Assembly (NCBI GenBank): GCA_937958735.1
Contig: CALGNG010000285.1
Coordinates: forward strand, 1 to 5,993
Source of the DNA: an uncultured Aquimarina sp.
GTDB lineage: Bacteria; Bacteroidota; Bacteroidia; Flavobacteriales; Flavobacteriaceae
Direction of reading: 5' to 3'
DNA: 5,993 nucleotides
A model generated the notes under the pieces. The model saw only the letters and a program-made list of their open reading frames with translations, had not been told where the DNA came from and did not search any database. This document shows positions 5,263-5,993 of this stretch, piece by piece. A program made the translations under genes and the position numbers. How positions within the stretch are numbered: position 1 is the first letter of the stretch; every line of letters starts with the position of its first letter.

Positions 5263-5993
5263 ATGCCCAAAATATCAAGTAAAGGAACGGATATGCCGCA
5301 ATCGCCAATACGTAAATTGGTTCCTTTTGCAGAAGAAGCAGTAGAGGCAGGTAAAGAAATATTTTACCTTAATATTGGTCAGCCCGATATAAAAACACCA
5401 CAAATAGCCTTAGATGCAGTAAAAAATCACGGTTTAACTACAATAGAGTACACACACTCTGCCGGAAACGAGAGTTTACGTAATAAACTAGCAGAATATT
5501 ATGGTACACATGGTATCGAGGTAACTAAAAAAGATATTATAGTTACAACAGGAGGGAGTGAGGCTTTAATTTTTACGATGGGAAGTATAACCGATCCTGG
5601 AGACGAAATTATTGTTCCAGAACCTTTCTATGCCAACTATTATAGTTTTTCCACACAATCTACTGTAACGGTAATTCCCGTAATATCAAAAATAGAAGAC
5701 GATTTTGCCTTACCTTCTATTTCCGAATTCGAAAAGCACATTACTAAAAAGACCAAAGCCATTTTAGTATGTAACCCAGGAAACCCCACAGGTTATGTAT
5801 ATAATAGGGATGAAATAAAAAAATTAGCGGCTTTAGCGAAAAAGTACAATTTGTTTTTAATTTCGGACGAAGTATACCGCGAGTTTGTTTACGACGATAT
5901 GGTAGACCATTATTCTGTATTATAAGAAGATGGCATGGACGAACATGCTATTATAGTAGATTCTGTATCTAAAAGGTATAGCATGTGTGGTGC
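5263..5993 (+). pseudogene. Class I/II PLP-dependent aminotransferase, interrupted by an in-frame stop (3' end outside window)
   Basis: The frame opens at ATG 5263 and stops at TAA 5923-5925 after 220 codons, but aminotransferase sequence continues in the same frame to the window edge. Before the stop are the usual elements of a fold type I aspartate/aromatic-type enzyme: MPQSPIRKLVPFA (residues 11-23), LNIGQPD (36-42), a Y-x-x-SAGNESLR segment (63-73), TTGGSEAL (95-102), PEPFYANYYSF (119-129), NPGNPTG (171-177, with PLP-contacting Asn174) and ISDEVYREFVYD (200-211, with Asp202 and Tyr205). After it comes EDGMDEHAIIVDSVSKRYSMCG, whose SVSKR lysine (5971-5973) should bind PLP. A 220-residue product would therefore lack the catalytic lysine. 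Full-length relatives are about 395-400 residues and often read VLQE here, so one C-to-T change of CAA would explain the stop. Sequencing error or strain polymorphism is possible. The exact substrate cannot be told. Confidence 0.72.

Noticed and set aside
5263..5925. A naturally short 220-residue aminotransferase
   Set aside because: It would lack the PLP-binding lysine and the C-terminal domain, and clear homologous sequence continues in the same frame after the stop.
1..5993. A mobile element, defence system, toxin-antitoxin pair or CRISPR array
   Set aside because: No transposase, integrase, terminal repeats, direct-repeat arrays or small paired genes were seen. All genes are on one strand, and most are core functions.

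Overview
The window looks like chromosomal DNA from a low-GC member of the Bacteroidota, most likely family Flavobacteriaceae. Four things point there. The order coaBC - DUF4835/PorD - recN - fabI is one I associate with flavobacteria. The DUF4835/PorD family is confined to this phylum. Start codons are preceded by A/T-rich DNA without Shine-Dalgarno motifs. Promoter-like boxes resemble the Bacteroidota -7 element TAnnTTTG. All genes are on the + strand, and no mobile element, CRISPR array, tRNA or rRNA was seen.

Positions 2-3885 hold a compact housekeeping run: the 3' end of coaBC (coenzyme A synthesis), then a DUF4835/PorD-type exported protein overlapping it by 8 bases, then recN (double-strand break repair, TTG start) and fabI (enoyl-ACP reductase of fatty acid synthesis). 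A clear intrinsic terminator at 3912-3937 closes the run. coaBC and fabI both feed lipid and acyl-carrier metabolism. recN and the PorD-like gene have no obvious functional tie to them and probably just share transcription.

Positions 4027-5133 encode a stand-alone lipoprotein of unknown function with two apparent beta-rich domains. It has its own candidate promoter box and its own strong terminator (5156-5183). From 5263 to the window edge is a class I/II PLP-dependent aminotransferase gene. Its frame is broken by one in-frame TAA at 5923-5925, and recognisable aminotransferase sequence, including the PLP-binding lysine, continues in the same frame after it.

The most notable observation is that nonsense codon. 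Secondary points are the forced TTG start of recN, the uncharacterised lipoprotein with several Bacteroidota-type O-glycosylation sequons, and a sharp arginine-codon contrast between fabI and the lipoprotein gene. I found no convincing evidence of a new multi-gene system; the region is mostly ordinary core genome.
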